Below, one piece after another: positions 18,523 through 26,883 of a DNA stretch of 64,000 nucleotides. Under the pieces are notes generated by a model, which ran no database searches, was not told where the DNA came from, and was given only the letters and a program-made list of their open reading frames with translations. Both the position numbers and the translations under genes were made by a program. The stretch is from Mesorhizobium sp. L-8-3. Lineage in GTDB: Bacteria > Pseudomonadota > Alphaproteobacteria > Rhizobiales > Rhizobiaceae. Numbering within the stretch: the stretch's first letter is position 1; each line of letters starts with the position of its first letter. Location: assembly GCF_016756615.1 (NCBI RefSeq), contig NZ_AP023262.1, forward strand, positions 8,185,501 to 8,249,500, written 5' to 3'.

Positions 18523-20777
18523 CAGGCAGCGCTCCTGGCCTGCGCTGAGCTGGACACAAGCGCAAGCCGGCCGTTGTCCCCGGCGATGGCTATCAATGCT
18601 GGGAGCCCCTCACGCGCGAGTTCCTGCCGAAGCCACAGAAGCTGGCTGAGATCGGTGGCGCTCGGCATCACCGAGGCGCAATCAGGATGCGAATGCCATT
18701 CACCGATGTAGCGCAGCTGGTGCATGCTCGCCTCGGCGGCACGCCGGACCTGCTCCGAAAGTTCCACAATGCCGCGTTCGAACGCGGCCGAATCTCCCTG
18801 GCTGTCTTCGGGCGGCGGCAGGGCATGCGCGATGTGAATTGACTTCCGGCTGGTATCAACGATTCCGAGCAACACGCCGCCGGTTTCGGCAGGAAGTTTT
18901 TCCTCCCTCATGCTCCGTAGCGCAGCATCAAGGTCGGCATCATAGCTGATTGACCAGTCGCCCATCGAGGCTTGCATCATGGCGCTGCCGTTGCGCCTGA
19001 CAGCCTGGATGCTGCCGTCTCCGGCATGCGTCCAGACGGTGATCGTCGCCTGTTTGGAATCCGCCGCCTCCTTGCAACCCATTGCCGCCAGCGCACTGAG
19101 AAGCGCAGCATTGCTGGCAGGGATTTTGTTGGTGAGCGCGCGGCACGATCCGCTGTAACGCACGCCGCCGCTCTGGGTACCGAGATGTCCGGCAAGGCTC
19201 GGCTCCGTCAGCGCAAGGCGGTGATACTGCGCTTCAAGATCGCGCATTGTGACGCGGCGCTCCGTGTCTTCGGCCAGCACGACAACGGCTGTTCCGGTAG
19301 GATTGAAGAAGGCGCAGATGCGCCGAGCCTTGCTGTCTGGAACATCGGACAGGTGCCGCGCGACCGCCACCGACGCGGACGCATCCAGAATGATGTCGGC
19401 ATCGGAAAAGGCTGTTGCCAAGATTGCGACCTGACCTTCGTCCGGGTGCAAGACATCGCAGCCAATCGAGGGGACCGGCTGGCCAAGTATCCCTGCCAGC
19501 TTGTCGGCCAGGGCCGCGGCCTTCGGTGCGCCAACCTCGCGGGCAAACAGGGCATGGCGCACGAGGTTGTGCGGCAGAATGTAGTCCTGATCGACGACCG
19601 CCCAGACGAAGCGGCCCTCCCGCGCAAGGTTGAGCGAAAGCTGCGAACCCAGGGATCCGGCCCCGACGAGAACGACGCGGCGTATGTCGGCGGTGGGCAT
19701 TCCGGCAATGGTTGTTGCGAGAGCTCGGTCGAGCGCAAAGTGAACCTGAAGGGGTTCGACCTTCAATTCCGCTTGACTCGGCTGACCCCCGGCAATCAGA
19801 GCCACATAGGCCTTGTCGTTGCCGTTGCCGCTGAGGTTGGCGGCAAGGACGCCGAGAGCCGTGCCAATCTCGCCCGCCGAATCATAGGTCAGGAACGCTC
19901 GAACGTCGTTTACGCCCTGCTGCTCGCCGGTGGCCACGGGAAAAGCCACAACGATGGCCAGGCGGCCCGAGAGGCGGCGGATGTCGGCCTTGCCGAAACC
20001 CGTCCACGCCTTCAGCCGCGATTTCAGTTCATCGTAGAGCTTGATGCCACACGGTTCGAGTTCGGCGGCAAGCGCGGCCAGGGTCCGTGGCGCGTGCCGC
20101 AGACGCGTCGGGCCGCGGGGCTGTGCCTGAAAAGCCAGGATCGTCATGGTGAAGGGCTGATCCGTGGCCGTGACGGGGTGCGTCAGGATAAGCTGTTCAT
20201 TATCCCCGCGGACGTATCCGGCCAGTTCAACGGGACCCCTTTCCGGCACGAGTACGGACGCCGGGACAACCAAGCCGATAGCTGAAGCATAGAAAAGCGG
20301 ATCCGGCGGCTGAGCCAGATCGTGCAGATCCCCGCGCGCCGCCTTGGCAAGCCAGAGCTGGATACGCCGCACGATGTCAGGTGCGGTAACAGTCAGGCGC
20401 GCCTCGGCCCATGGGCGATCATCGATGCACAGAGCGCTGGGCATATCCGGCGGGGTCCAGTTTTGATGCGGCGTGTCGGGAAAGTCTTCCCGAAGGGCCA
20501 GGACGCTAGGCTGCCCCCCATCGAACGGAAAGAAGACGGCAATCGGCTCCACCGCGCGAATCGGATGGGCAAGGTCCTGCGGCCGCTCGACGTCGACCTG
20601 AAGGCCGATTGCTGCGCATTGCATGTTCTCCGCTTCGTGCAGCTCAAGCAGCGTCACTCCTGGCAGATCCCCCGAGGCGACCAGTGCGGCCAGATCGCGT
20701 GCGGAAGCCGGCGTCAGCGCGGCGGCATTTGCCACGTCGACGCCAAAACTCGCCCACCACGGATGGATCGCCACCAT
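18522..20777 (-). CDS. E2-E1-JAB fusion (ubiquitin-like conjugation and deconjugation enzyme)
   Basis: One 751-residue chain with three activities normally split among ubiquitin-pathway enzymes. The N-terminal region (about 1-160) is E2-like, with a probable catalytic Cys117 in PSALCIDD followed by a WLAKAARGDLH helix. The central ThiF/E1 adenylation domain begins near residue 362 with VVLVGAGSLGSQLSLNLA and has an acceptor cysteine candidate in YSGSCRAL. The C-terminal JAB/JAMM protease carries ETGGVLLG and the zinc motif EWHSHPDCAS...SATD near residue 695. In type II CBASS, Cap2 (E1-E2) conjugates the cyclase C-terminus and Cap3 (JAB) reverses it; fused E2-E1-JAB proteins next to metallo-beta-lactamase genes are a related known arrangement. 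It lies 7 bases after the MBL gene and overlaps the patatin gene by 1 base. Confidence 0.88.
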   Translation of the reverse strand: MVAIHPWWASFGVDVANAAALTPASARDLAALVASGDLPGVTLLELHEAENMQCAAIGLQVDVERPQDLAHPIRAVEPIAVFFPFDGGQPSVLALREDFPDTPHQNWTPPDMPSALCIDDRPWAEARLTVTAPDIVRRIQLWLAKAARGDLHDLAQPPDPLFYASAIGLVVPASVLVPERGPVELAGYVRGDNEQLILTHPVTATDQPFTMTILAFQAQPRGPTRLRHAPRTLAALAAELEPCGIKLYDELKSRLKAWTGFGKADIRRLSGRLAIVVAFPVATGEQQGVNDVRAFLTYDSAGEIGTALGVLAANLSGNGNDKAYVALIAGGQPSQAELKVEPLQVHFALDRALATTIAGMPTADIRRVVLVGAGSLGSQLSLNLAREGRFVWAVVDQDYILPHNLVRHALFAREVGAPKAAALADKLAGILGQPVPSIGCDVLHPDEGQVAILATAFSDADIILDASASVAVARHLSDVPDSKARRICAFFNPTGTAVVVLAEDTERRVTMRDLEAQYHRLALTEPSLAGHLGTQSGGVRYSGSCRALTNKIPASNAALLSALAAMGCKEAADSKQATITVWTHAGDGSIQAVRRNGSAMMQASMGDWSISYDADLDAALRSMREEKLPAETGGVLLGIVDTSRKSIHIAHALPPPEDSQGDSAAFERGIVELSEQVRRAAEASMHQLRYIGEWHSHPDCASVMPSATDLSQLLWLRQELAREGLPALIAIAGDNGRLALVSSSAQARSAA

Positions 20778-20784
20778 TTCCCGC

Positions 20785-21918
20785 CTAACCCGCGCGCGCC
20801 GGCGTCGAGATGATTGTCGCGCTGCCCGTGGTGGCGGAGACCATCAGGAGCGTCGCGCCGCGCTCGGTGATCTCGATCTTGGACGGCTTCGGCCTACTCG
20901 CAGAGGGCAGATCCATGGTGACCTTGAACGCACCGTCCTTCAGATTGGCCACACGCTTGTAGTAGGCGGCCGCCTGGCGATGGGGTGGCTGGACATCCTT
21001 GTCCTCGGCCGTGCCTTTGGCCGGGATGGACCAACTGGTGGACATCAGCGTGCAGCGGCTCTGGCCCTGCGTCTCGCACAGCCATTTCACATGCTCGGTA
21101 GGCTTGGTCTCGTCGTTACCCTTTTCGGGTCCGATCGAGAGGTAGGAGCAGTGGTGAGGAACCTTGAAGACGTCCCAGCGCAGCCTGTCCTGGTTAGCGT
21201 GCCTCTTCGAAGTCCTCACGATCTGGTCGATCGAGTCGTAGTTGATGTCGGACATGAACAGCGCGTGCGTCTCGCGTGCGCCCTCCAGGAACGTGGCCTG
21301 GAACACGACGCTGTCCTGATTGCGATCGATGATCTGGTTGTCATCCTGACGCCAGCCGAAAGGGCTGTGGATGAAAAACCGTACACGCTCCGGCCCCGAC
21401 GTCGAAAAGCCCGGCACATACTGGCCCGCGTCGGTGATCAGGTGGGCGCGCGATTCAAGGGTGAGCCCCTGCTTTTCCAGCCATTCCCTGAGCTTCTTCG
21501 GTCGGGAAAAGACACGGATCCCGGAGCCCTTCCGCAGGCGATGCCGTGCTTCCTGGCGCACGATACGCGCGCTGTCTTCGCATCCGTCCTCGAGGATTGC
21601 GGCTGCCGGGACCCACAGTTCCTTGATCTTGGTGCGACCCTCTCCCTGGTACTTGGCGGCGTGCTCCAGCCAGAAGAAGTCGCCCACGCCGCAGCAGTGA
21701 TCGTCATCGAGATGCGTGAACATCACGACGTCGAAATAGTCGCGCCTTGCGGCGCGCAGATCGGCCTTCAGTTCAGCTGGCAGATCGATCCGACGGTCCC
21801 AAAGGTCGTCATCGTTGCGCATGTCGGCGTAGTCCACCAGCATCTTGCGGCCATCGGCCAAGTCGAATCGGGTGCAGTCGGCATTGCCCAGAGGATGAAA
21901 AGTCATAGTCGCAGTCAT
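20785..21918 (-). CDS. Metallo-beta-lactamase-fold hydrolase, partner of E2-E1-JAB
   Basis: Metallo-beta-lactamase superfamily protein of 377 residues. The metal-binding signature is TFHPLGNADCTRF at the N-terminus, then VVMFTHLDDDHCCGVGDF (HxxDDH at about 68-73), a later MSDINYDS and WDVFKVPHHCSYLS with the third histidine cluster. I chose ATG at 21918, preceded by GGAG 6 bases upstream; the frame remains open further upstream but across the promoter. It is first in the operon and probably cytoplasmic. The C-terminus is STPARAG: a terminal glycine is what an E1-E2 pair would need for conjugation, so this protein could be the target; that is speculation. A nuclease or cyclic-nucleotide hydrolase role is equally possible from the fold. 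Confidence 0.8.
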   Translation of the reverse strand: MTATMTFHPLGNADCTRFDLADGRKMLVDYADMRNDDDLWDRRIDLPAELKADLRAARRDYFDVVMFTHLDDDHCCGVGDFFWLEHAAKYQGEGRTKIKELWVPAAAILEDGCEDSARIVRQEARHRLRKGSGIRVFSRPKKLREWLEKQGLTLESRAHLITDAGQYVPGFSTSGPERVRFFIHSPFGWRQDDNQIIDRNQDSVVFQATFLEGARETHALFMSDINYDSIDQIVRTSKRHANQDRLRWDVFKVPHHCSYLSIGPEKGNDETKPTEHVKWLCETQGQSRCTLMSTSWSIPAKGTAEDKDVQPPHRQAAAYYKRVANLKDGAFKVTMDLPSASRPKPSKIEITERGATLLMVSATTGSATIISTPARAG

Positions 21919-22026
21919 CGTCGTCTCCGCGATTGTCCGGGGGCGCCTGGTCCGCGACTCGGCTGGCCCATTCCACATTTTCGAAATGCTGACTCGGCAG
22001 GTGTTCCCGAGTCCAGCGCTCGTCAC

Positions 22027-22056
22027 ATTAAATTTTTGTAATGATTGCATTACAAA
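22027..22056 (-). promoter_or_regulatory. Promoter of the MBL/E2-E1-JAB/patatin operon with palindromic operator
   Basis: On the minus strand a TTGTAA -35 (22055-22050) and a TTTAAT -10 (22032-22027) are separated by exactly 17 bases. A perfect inverted repeat, TTTGTAATG at 22035-22043 and CATTACAAA at 22048-22056 with a 4-base spacer, covers the -35 and most of the spacer. A repressor bound there would block RNA polymerase. The divergent Xre gene starts 50 bases away and is the obvious candidate for the protein that binds it. The palindrome is seen directly; the promoter role is inferred. Confidence 0.65.
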
Positions 22057-22105
22057 CATGATTGCGTTGTTGACAATGTCGGCGAACAGCGTTTGTGTCG
22101 CTTTC

Positions 22106-22486
22106 ATGAGCGACACGGACATCTATCGGCTTCTCGGGCGGAACATCGCTGCGCACCGCGCCGCGCGAAAGCTAACGCAGGCGCAGGTGGCGGAGCGATT
22201 GGGGCTCACGCGTGCATCGCTTGCCAACATCGAGACCGGTCGGCAGCGGGCAATGCTGCATCACATCTATGAGATCGCGGACGCGCTCGAGCTTGAATCG
22301 ATTCTCGATTTGATACCGAGCCGGCGCCCGAAGTCGTGGCAGTCGGCACGCAGAGGAAAACAAGGCAGCACAGGAGGACAGGCGGCAATGAAGTTTACCG
22401 GCGACACTTTGACGGCTGTCGAGAAAGCGCAGGTGGAAAACCTGATCAGTCAGGCTCTCCGCGACAAAGCCGAGCGACGGCGCTGA
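22106..22486 (+). CDS. Xre-family HTH repressor, CapH-like
   Basis: 126-residue protein with an N-terminal lambda-repressor-like helix-turn-helix: LLGRNIAAHRAARKLTQAQVAERLGLTRASLANIETGRQ (about residues 7-45). The C-terminal part is basic and then helical. The start at ATG 22106 gives MSDTDIYRLLG; upstream in-frame codons run into the operator. It is divergent from the MBL/E2-E1-JAB/patatin operon, with the perfect palindrome between them, and overlaps the ImmA/IrrE-like peptidase gene by one base (TGATG). In CapH/CapP-controlled CBASS loci, an HTH repressor (CapH) is cleaved by an ImmA-type peptidase (CapP) on DNA damage, releasing the defence operon. The same logic is likely here. Confidence 0.85.
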   Translation: MSDTDIYRLLGRNIAAHRAARKLTQAQVAERLGLTRASLANIETGRQRAMLHHIYEIADALELESILDLIPSRRPKSWQSARRGKQGSTGGQAAMKFTGDTLTAVEKAQVENLISQALRDKAERRR

Positions 22487-23007
22487 TGCGCGCCGACAAG
22501 TCAGGAGCGAGAGCTGCGGCGAGGGAGTTGATCACGCAGTTCGCTGTCAAGACGCCACCAGTGCCGGTCGAGCGGATGGCCAGGGCGATGAAAATTCGGG
22601 TGCAGTATGCGCCGCTGGATGGCGACCTGTCAGGAATGGTTGCGATGCAGGACGACGTCCCGGTGATCGGCATCAACGCGCTGCACCACCCCAACCGGCA
22701 GCGCTTTACGCTTGCTCACGAAATCGGCCACCTCACCCTCCATCGAGACCTGATCGAGGGATCCGTGCATGTCGACAAACAGATCCTGCATCGCGACATT
22801 ATGACCGAGGCGGGCACGGATTGGCGCGAGATTGAAGCGAATGCCTTCGCGTCGGAGCTATTGATGCCCGAATCGCTGCTCCAAGCGCAACCATCGGCAG
22901 CGGGAATCGCATTTGAGGATGACGAGGTCATCACCTCTCTGGCTGCGAAGTTTCGCGTGAGCGAGGCGGCGATACGTTTCCGGCTCTTTAGCCCAGCGCG
23001 TAGGTGA
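22486..23007 (+). CDS. ImmA/IrrE-type metallopeptidase, CapP-like
   Basis: 173-residue zinc peptidase of the ImmA/IrrE (COG2856) family. The HExxH motif is FTLAHEIGHLTLH (about residues 74-86), with the third ligand probably in REIEANAFASELLMP, the usual glutamate helix of this family. Such peptidases cleave a partner Xre repressor in response to DNA damage; examples are IrrE-DdrO, ImmA-ImmR and CapP-CapH. The start ATG at 22486 overlaps the stop of the upstream Xre gene, so the two proteins are made together, as expected for repressor and protease. An ExoI-like exonuclease gene follows immediately. Confidence 0.88.
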   Translation: MRADKSGARAAARELITQFAVKTPPVPVERMARAMKIRVQYAPLDGDLSGMVAMQDDVPVIGINALHHPNRQRFTLAHEIGHLTLHRDLIEGSVHVDKQILHRDIMTEAGTDWREIEANAFASELLMPESLLQAQPSAAGIAFEDDEVITSLAAKFRVSEAAIRFRLFSPARR

Positions 23008-24405
23008 GTGGCGGTGGGCTTCGTCTTCTACGACGTGGAGACGACCGGCCTGAGTCCGGCCTTCGACCAGATAACTGAGTTCGCCGCCATTCGGACGGAC
23101 GACGTTCTGACACCTATCGACCGGCTTGAGGTCCGCCTACGATTGATGCCGCACGTGTTGCCGTCCCCGGATGCGCTCTGCTTGACGGGAACATCGATCG
23201 AGGACCTTCTCGCCAGCGAGCGTCCATCGTTCGTTTCGGGGATGAGCCTGATCGCACAAACGCTGCGGAAATGGTCGCCATCGACGATCATTGGATACAA
23301 CTCGACGCGCTTTGATGAGCGATTTCTTCATCACGGCTTCTATCAGACGCTCCATCCCGCCTATCTGACCAGCAGGAACCAGAACAGCCGCGGCGATGCC
23401 TTGCGACTGGCCCGTGCGGTGCATGCGCTTCGTCCCGAGGCCCTCAAGGCAGGTGTCGGCGGGAACGGGGACCTGAGTTTTGGCCTGGGCGGTGTTTGCG
23501 TGGCAAACGGCTATGTGACCGGTGCTCATCATGAGGCGATGGCGGACACCGAAGCCCTTCTATGGCTGTGCAAGCTGATCTCTGAAAAGGCTCCGGATCT
23601 CTGGTCTCAATTCCTGCGTTTCACCAGCAAGCGGTCCGCGGCGGATTTCCTTAAGAATGAGGACGCGGTCCTCTTATTCGACCCGCGTCGCGACGATCTA
23701 GGAATCCGCTACGTTTCCTGGCTCGGCGCGAGCGAGAAGGATGGCAATTGCCACTACTGCATCGATCTGACTGCCGACATCGCCAGTCTGGCAAACATGG
23801 ATGACGGAGCCTTGTCGGCGGTCCTCGTTTCGTCGGGCAGCTCGCTGCGGCGAGTGCGAATCAACGCATCGCCGCTTATGATGCCGATCTATGAAGTCGA
23901 AGGCCTGGAGAATGCGCCCGACGAGGCGTTCTTCACTGGGCAGGTGGCGACACTTCGGTCACAGACCGGATTGACTGACCGGCTGCTCACGATCGCGAAA
24001 GCGAATGAAACCGACTATCCGTCGTCGCCCCATGTTGAGAGCCAGCTCTATGGTCAGCTCATTCCGTTTGAGGAAGAGGACAAGATGGCGGCATTTCACG
24101 CCGCCTCCTGGGAACAACGGGCGTCGTTCCTCAACACCTTCGCCGACCGCCGGCTGTTCCAGCTTGGACGGCGTATCCTCTTCTACGAGAGACCCGACCT
24201 ATTGGATTCCGTGCTCCGCCAGAAAATGGCCGACGGATTGGCTCTCCGAATGGGAGGAGCGGGTGGCACTGTACCGTGGATGACGTTCGAAACAGCTACG
24301 CGAGCGATTAACGCCTATGTCACTCGTGACCCGCGAACTGCGGAAATAATTCGATCATATCGGACTTATCTGGATAGGTTGATCCAGCAGTCCGTGGCCG
24401 CCTGA
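23008..24405 (+). CDS. DEDDh exonuclease, ExoI (SbcB)-like
   Basis: 3'-5' exonuclease of the DnaQ superfamily most like E. coli exonuclease I. Exo I motif: FVFYDVETTGLSPAFDQITEFAAI (residues 5-28, DxE). Exo II: STIIGYNSTRFDERFLHH. Exo III: HHEAMADTEALLWL with the general-base histidine and last aspartate. The C-terminal half has the SH3-like and helical regions expected for ExoI; total 465 residues. The start is GTG at 23008, directly after the peptidase stop (TGAGTG); GTG at 23014 is an alternative. Its cotranscription with a CapH/CapP-like pair is unusual. ExoI removes the single-stranded DNA that is thought to activate CapP-type peptidases, so it could damp the signal. Confidence 0.85.
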   Translation: MAVGFVFYDVETTGLSPAFDQITEFAAIRTDDVLTPIDRLEVRLRLMPHVLPSPDALCLTGTSIEDLLASERPSFVSGMSLIAQTLRKWSPSTIIGYNSTRFDERFLHHGFYQTLHPAYLTSRNQNSRGDALRLARAVHALRPEALKAGVGGNGDLSFGLGGVCVANGYVTGAHHEAMADTEALLWLCKLISEKAPDLWSQFLRFTSKRSAADFLKNEDAVLLFDPRRDDLGIRYVSWLGASEKDGNCHYCIDLTADIASLANMDDGALSAVLVSSGSSLRRVRINASPLMMPIYEVEGLENAPDEAFFTGQVATLRSQTGLTDRLLTIAKANETDYPSSPHVESQLYGQLIPFEEEDKMAAFHAASWEQRASFLNTFADRRLFQLGRRILFYERPDLLDSVLRQKMADGLALRMGGAGGTVPWMTFETATRAINAYVTRDPRTAEIIRSYRTYLDRLIQQSVAA

Positions 24406-24622
24406 TCTGGTGCGAAGCCGACTTTCATCGAGCCAGGTTGCCACCGTCGGGTTCGGACGATCATGCTGCTTCCGCCGATGTCCGCTACACGAGGCCGAAA
24501 GCATAAATAGCTGCCGATCTCCATTCGGCGCGAGTCCGGCATGGATTCTATGACGATTCTCCGGTGCTCTTCATCCTTAGTTCTCTGGGGTGCGTGGCCG
24601 CAATGCCGGCAACCGAACCCGT

Positions 24623-25897
24623 CTAGCTGAACTTTGAACGATGCCTCTCCTCCGGGGCTACCCAGCCTTCTATGAAATCCAGCGGATCCACGGTTTCCAT
24701 CATTGCCCTCGCGAGCGTCAGACGCTCCTCCAGGCGCTGCCGACGCTCGCCGTTCGTACACTTCAGGCGCTCTTCCGCGTCTGTGAAAAAGCGCTCTACC
24801 GTCATAGCCTTTCCCCACCTCTCGATAATTTCCGCAAGCTGCTGCCGGCTATCGGCTAGAGCCTGAGCTGTCTTGCGGGCATCCTCCCGTCTTTCGTACC
24901 GCTCCCACTCCTCCTCACGCTCTTTTTTCCTTTTCGCCTCGGCCACGTCCTCGGCGTCCATTAGACGTTGCACATTGTCCTTAGCCGCTTTCAAGGTCTC
25001 GACGATTTTTGGGATCAGCGTGCCAAGCGCCTCCTGCTCGGTCTCCTGCCAACTGATGGACCAGTCGACGCCCTTTTTCGGGGAATAGGCAATCACCCGA
25101 AAACGTCCGCAGGGCATATCCTGCTCTGTTGTCCACGAATGCGTCAGTTGCCAAGGTTTGGCTGACCGAATGAGTTTGCTGTCCTCGCGATGATAATCAC
25201 CATTGAGGTAACGCATCGTCACTCTTTCCGTCATCTCCGTGATGGCGAGCCCTATTGGCACCGTATCAATGTAGCAGATGGTCGGTCGGTCCGGAGCCCA
25301 GATGCTTCCCGAGTGGTAGCGTCCGTATTTCCGATCCTTTCGCTCCACCTCCTGTTCCTTGACGTGGATGCGACGAAAGCCCTCGTTGGCGTGAGCGATT
25401 TGAACCCGGAATCCTTGTTCGTCCAGCGCGAGGTAGAGGTCATTGGCGATCGAGAGCGCGCGCGGCAGCGCGGTTTCTGATGAAATCAGATCTGGCAGGA
25501 TCCTCTTGTAGGGCCGGAGAAACTCTCCGTCTTTCACCTCCCGTGTTTTTCGCAGATGTTCCTCGACACCAAACAGCAGCGGATGACGCGCCGGACGACG
25601 GAGTTTCACAACGAGCCTGGTCTTGCGCGCGGCTCCTTCCTCCCGCGTTCTCTTTTGTCGTGGCTTTGGGATCGACGGCGTGATCTCAATGGTCTCATCA
25701 GGTGCCTCTGGCAACGCGGGTAGCTCCGCCGCGAGCCCGAGGGACTTGCGGGTCCAGTACCCCGATCCGGGATAGGGAACCTGGTATCGTTTGCAGATGG
25801 CGGCCAGCGCCGTGCCGGAGATTCCAAGCTCTGGGGCGACCTTGCTGAGCGGCCTGTCGCAGACCCGTTTATAAAGCTCAAGACGTGTCAATTGCAT
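24623..25897 (-). CDS. Unknown HTH and coiled-coil protein
   Basis: 424-residue protein of unknown function. The N-terminus (MQLTRLELYKRVCDRPLSKVAPELGISGTALAAICKRYQVPYPGSGYW) reads as a helix-turn-helix that tests for the next residue pattern of site-specific DNA-binding proteins. A basic stretch KPRQKRTREE follows, then a mixed alpha/beta middle, then a long charged coiled coil (about 320-370, rich in E, K and R). I chose ATG at 25897; a TTG 15 bases upstream is the only in-frame alternative. It has no close neighbour on its strand and faces the exonuclease gene, from which it is separated by about 217 bases with no clear gene. Its role could be regulation or DNA-end binding. Confidence 0.65.
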   Translation of the reverse strand: MQLTRLELYKRVCDRPLSKVAPELGISGTALAAICKRYQVPYPGSGYWTRKSLGLAAELPALPEAPDETIEITPSIPKPRQKRTREEGAARKTRLVVKLRRPARHPLLFGVEEHLRKTREVKDGEFLRPYKRILPDLISSETALPRALSIANDLYLALDEQGFRVQIAHANEGFRRIHVKEQEVERKDRKYGRYHSGSIWAPDRPTICYIDTVPIGLAITEMTERVTMRYLNGDYHREDSKLIRSAKPWQLTHSWTTEQDMPCGRFRVIAYSPKKGVDWSISWQETEQEALGTLIPKIVETLKAAKDNVQRLMDAEDVAEAKRKKEREEEWERYERREDARKTAQALADSRQQLAEIIERWGKAMTVERFFTDAEERLKCTNGERRQRLEERLTLARAMMETVDPLDFIEGWVAPEERHRSKFS

Positions 25898-26232
25898 AGC
25901 GAAAGGTCTCAATTCAATCGCGATCGATACCGCGCTGGCGGGATATGGCAGGCAATCTGTCTCACCCGTTGTCCCTGATTTATCAGCGGTTTAAATAGTT
26001 TATGAGACGGCGGCACCGGTCATATTCATCACGCTGCCAGCTCAATGCGCGCTCTCCGCGCGTCAAAAGTCGCGTAAGCATTGCAGTACGGATCCCTCGC
26101 GAAAGCGGCAACGTGGCAAGCCTTCATCACGAAAGCCGACAGTCATCTTCCGGACCCCGTTCGAGACCTTCTGCCTTGGTGTCGGCTCGCTGGCAGGCGC
26201 GGAGCGGAAACTTCATCGTGAGGTTTCTCTCT
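25898..26232. other. Intergenic region, no gene recognised
   Basis: 335 bases between the HTH/coiled-coil gene start and the 3' end of the SRAP gene. An AT-rich patch at about 25978-26003 is a plausible promoter area for the leftward HTH gene. A GC-rich inverted block (GCGCGC...GCGCG near 26045-26060) is present. Nothing else is supported. Confidence 0.45.
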
Positions 26233-26823
26233 TCAACCAACCTGCTCGACGCGCAACGACCCTTCGGCAAGCGGCTTGATCAGCGTTTGCGCAGGGATGG
26301 CGGGATCGAGCCAGTCAGCCCACGAACTGCGATCCAGGATGACGATCTGCCGGTCGTGGTAGGGCGCAATGTCCGGACCAGGCTCCATGGTTAGCATGGT
26401 GAAGGCCTCGCCGACGTCGTCGGTCGCGCGCCAGATGCCCGCGATGCAGAAGATCGGCTCATCTTTCTTGGTGAAGAGCCACTTGTCCTTGCGTTTCTTC
26501 TTCGGGTTATTCGGATCGGTGAACTCGTAAAACCCGTCGGCGACAATCAGGCAGCGGTTCGAGGTGAATTCCCGTCCGTCGCTCCTGAAGTTGTAGACCG
26601 GCCGTTTGTTCGGACCAGGCCAACTCCAGCGCCGCTGCACAAGGTCGCCTTCTCCCCTCTCACCGTCGACTGTCCGGATGATCGGTCCGACATCGGTGAT
26701 CTTGATGTCGTCGCGCGCCTCGAGGTTGGGTCGCCCTTCGGAGAAGCGGATCTTGATCTTGAGGTCCGCGAAATCCTCGACAATGGAAGCGACGTCCACA
26801 TGCAGGCGATAGTCGTTGCACAT
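26233..26823 (-). CDS. SRAP (HMCES/YedK) abasic-site processing protein
   Basis: SOS response-associated peptidase family protein. The catalytic Cys2 follows the initiator methionine (MCNDYR), and would crosslink to abasic sites in single-stranded DNA after methionine removal. Other conserved features are YNFRSDGREF (Asn and Arg ligands), RCLIVADGFYEF (catalytic Glu) and PYHDRQIVIL (His). 196 residues, normal length, apparently active. It is transcribed away from a second SRAP-like gene, and the 60-base gap between them has a LexA operator. The protein should shield abasic DNA during replication, and on an element that transfers as single strands that protection may matter. Confidence 0.95.
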   Translation of the reverse strand: MCNDYRLHVDVASIVEDFADLKIKIRFSEGRPNLEARDDIKITDVGPIIRTVDGERGEGDLVQRRWSWPGPNKRPVYNFRSDGREFTSNRCLIVADGFYEFTDPNNPKKKRKDKWLFTKKDEPIFCIAGIWRATDDVGEAFTMLTMEPGPDIAPYHDRQIVILDRSSWADWLDPAIPAQTLIKPLAEGSLRVEQVG

Positions 26824-26860
26824 CGTCCAGGGCCTCCATTGACATTTGCACTATGTGATC

Positions 26861-26875
26861 GTTCTTGGTATGTTC
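26861..26875. promoter_or_regulatory. LexA operator between the divergent SRAP genes (GTTC-N7-GTTC)
   Basis: GTTC at 26861-26864 and GTTC at 26872-26875 with exactly 7 bases between: the alphaproteobacterial SOS box. It lies 8 bases before the rightward SRAP-like start and 38 bases before the leftward SRAP start, so LexA could repress both. A TTGACA block at 26839-26844 may belong to the rightward promoter, although no good -10 is spaced from it. Confidence 0.8.
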
Positions 26876-26883
26876 ACGTTACG

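Noticed and set aside
18972..20285. 437-codon plus-strand frame opposite the E2-E1-JAB gene
   Set aside because: Shadow frame in high-GC DNA; no family pattern, and the minus-strand gene has clear domain motifs.
20623..22041. 472-codon plus-strand frame opposite the MBL gene
   Set aside because: Shadow of the MBL gene; the metal-binding motifs are on the minus strand.
24366..24818. Minus-strand frame with a CxxC motif partly in the gap after the exonuclease gene
   Set aside because: Coding-like residues in the 24406-24622 part, but no start signal, and the rest is a shadow of the HTH/coiled-coil gene. A fragment of a lost C-terminus is possible but not supported.
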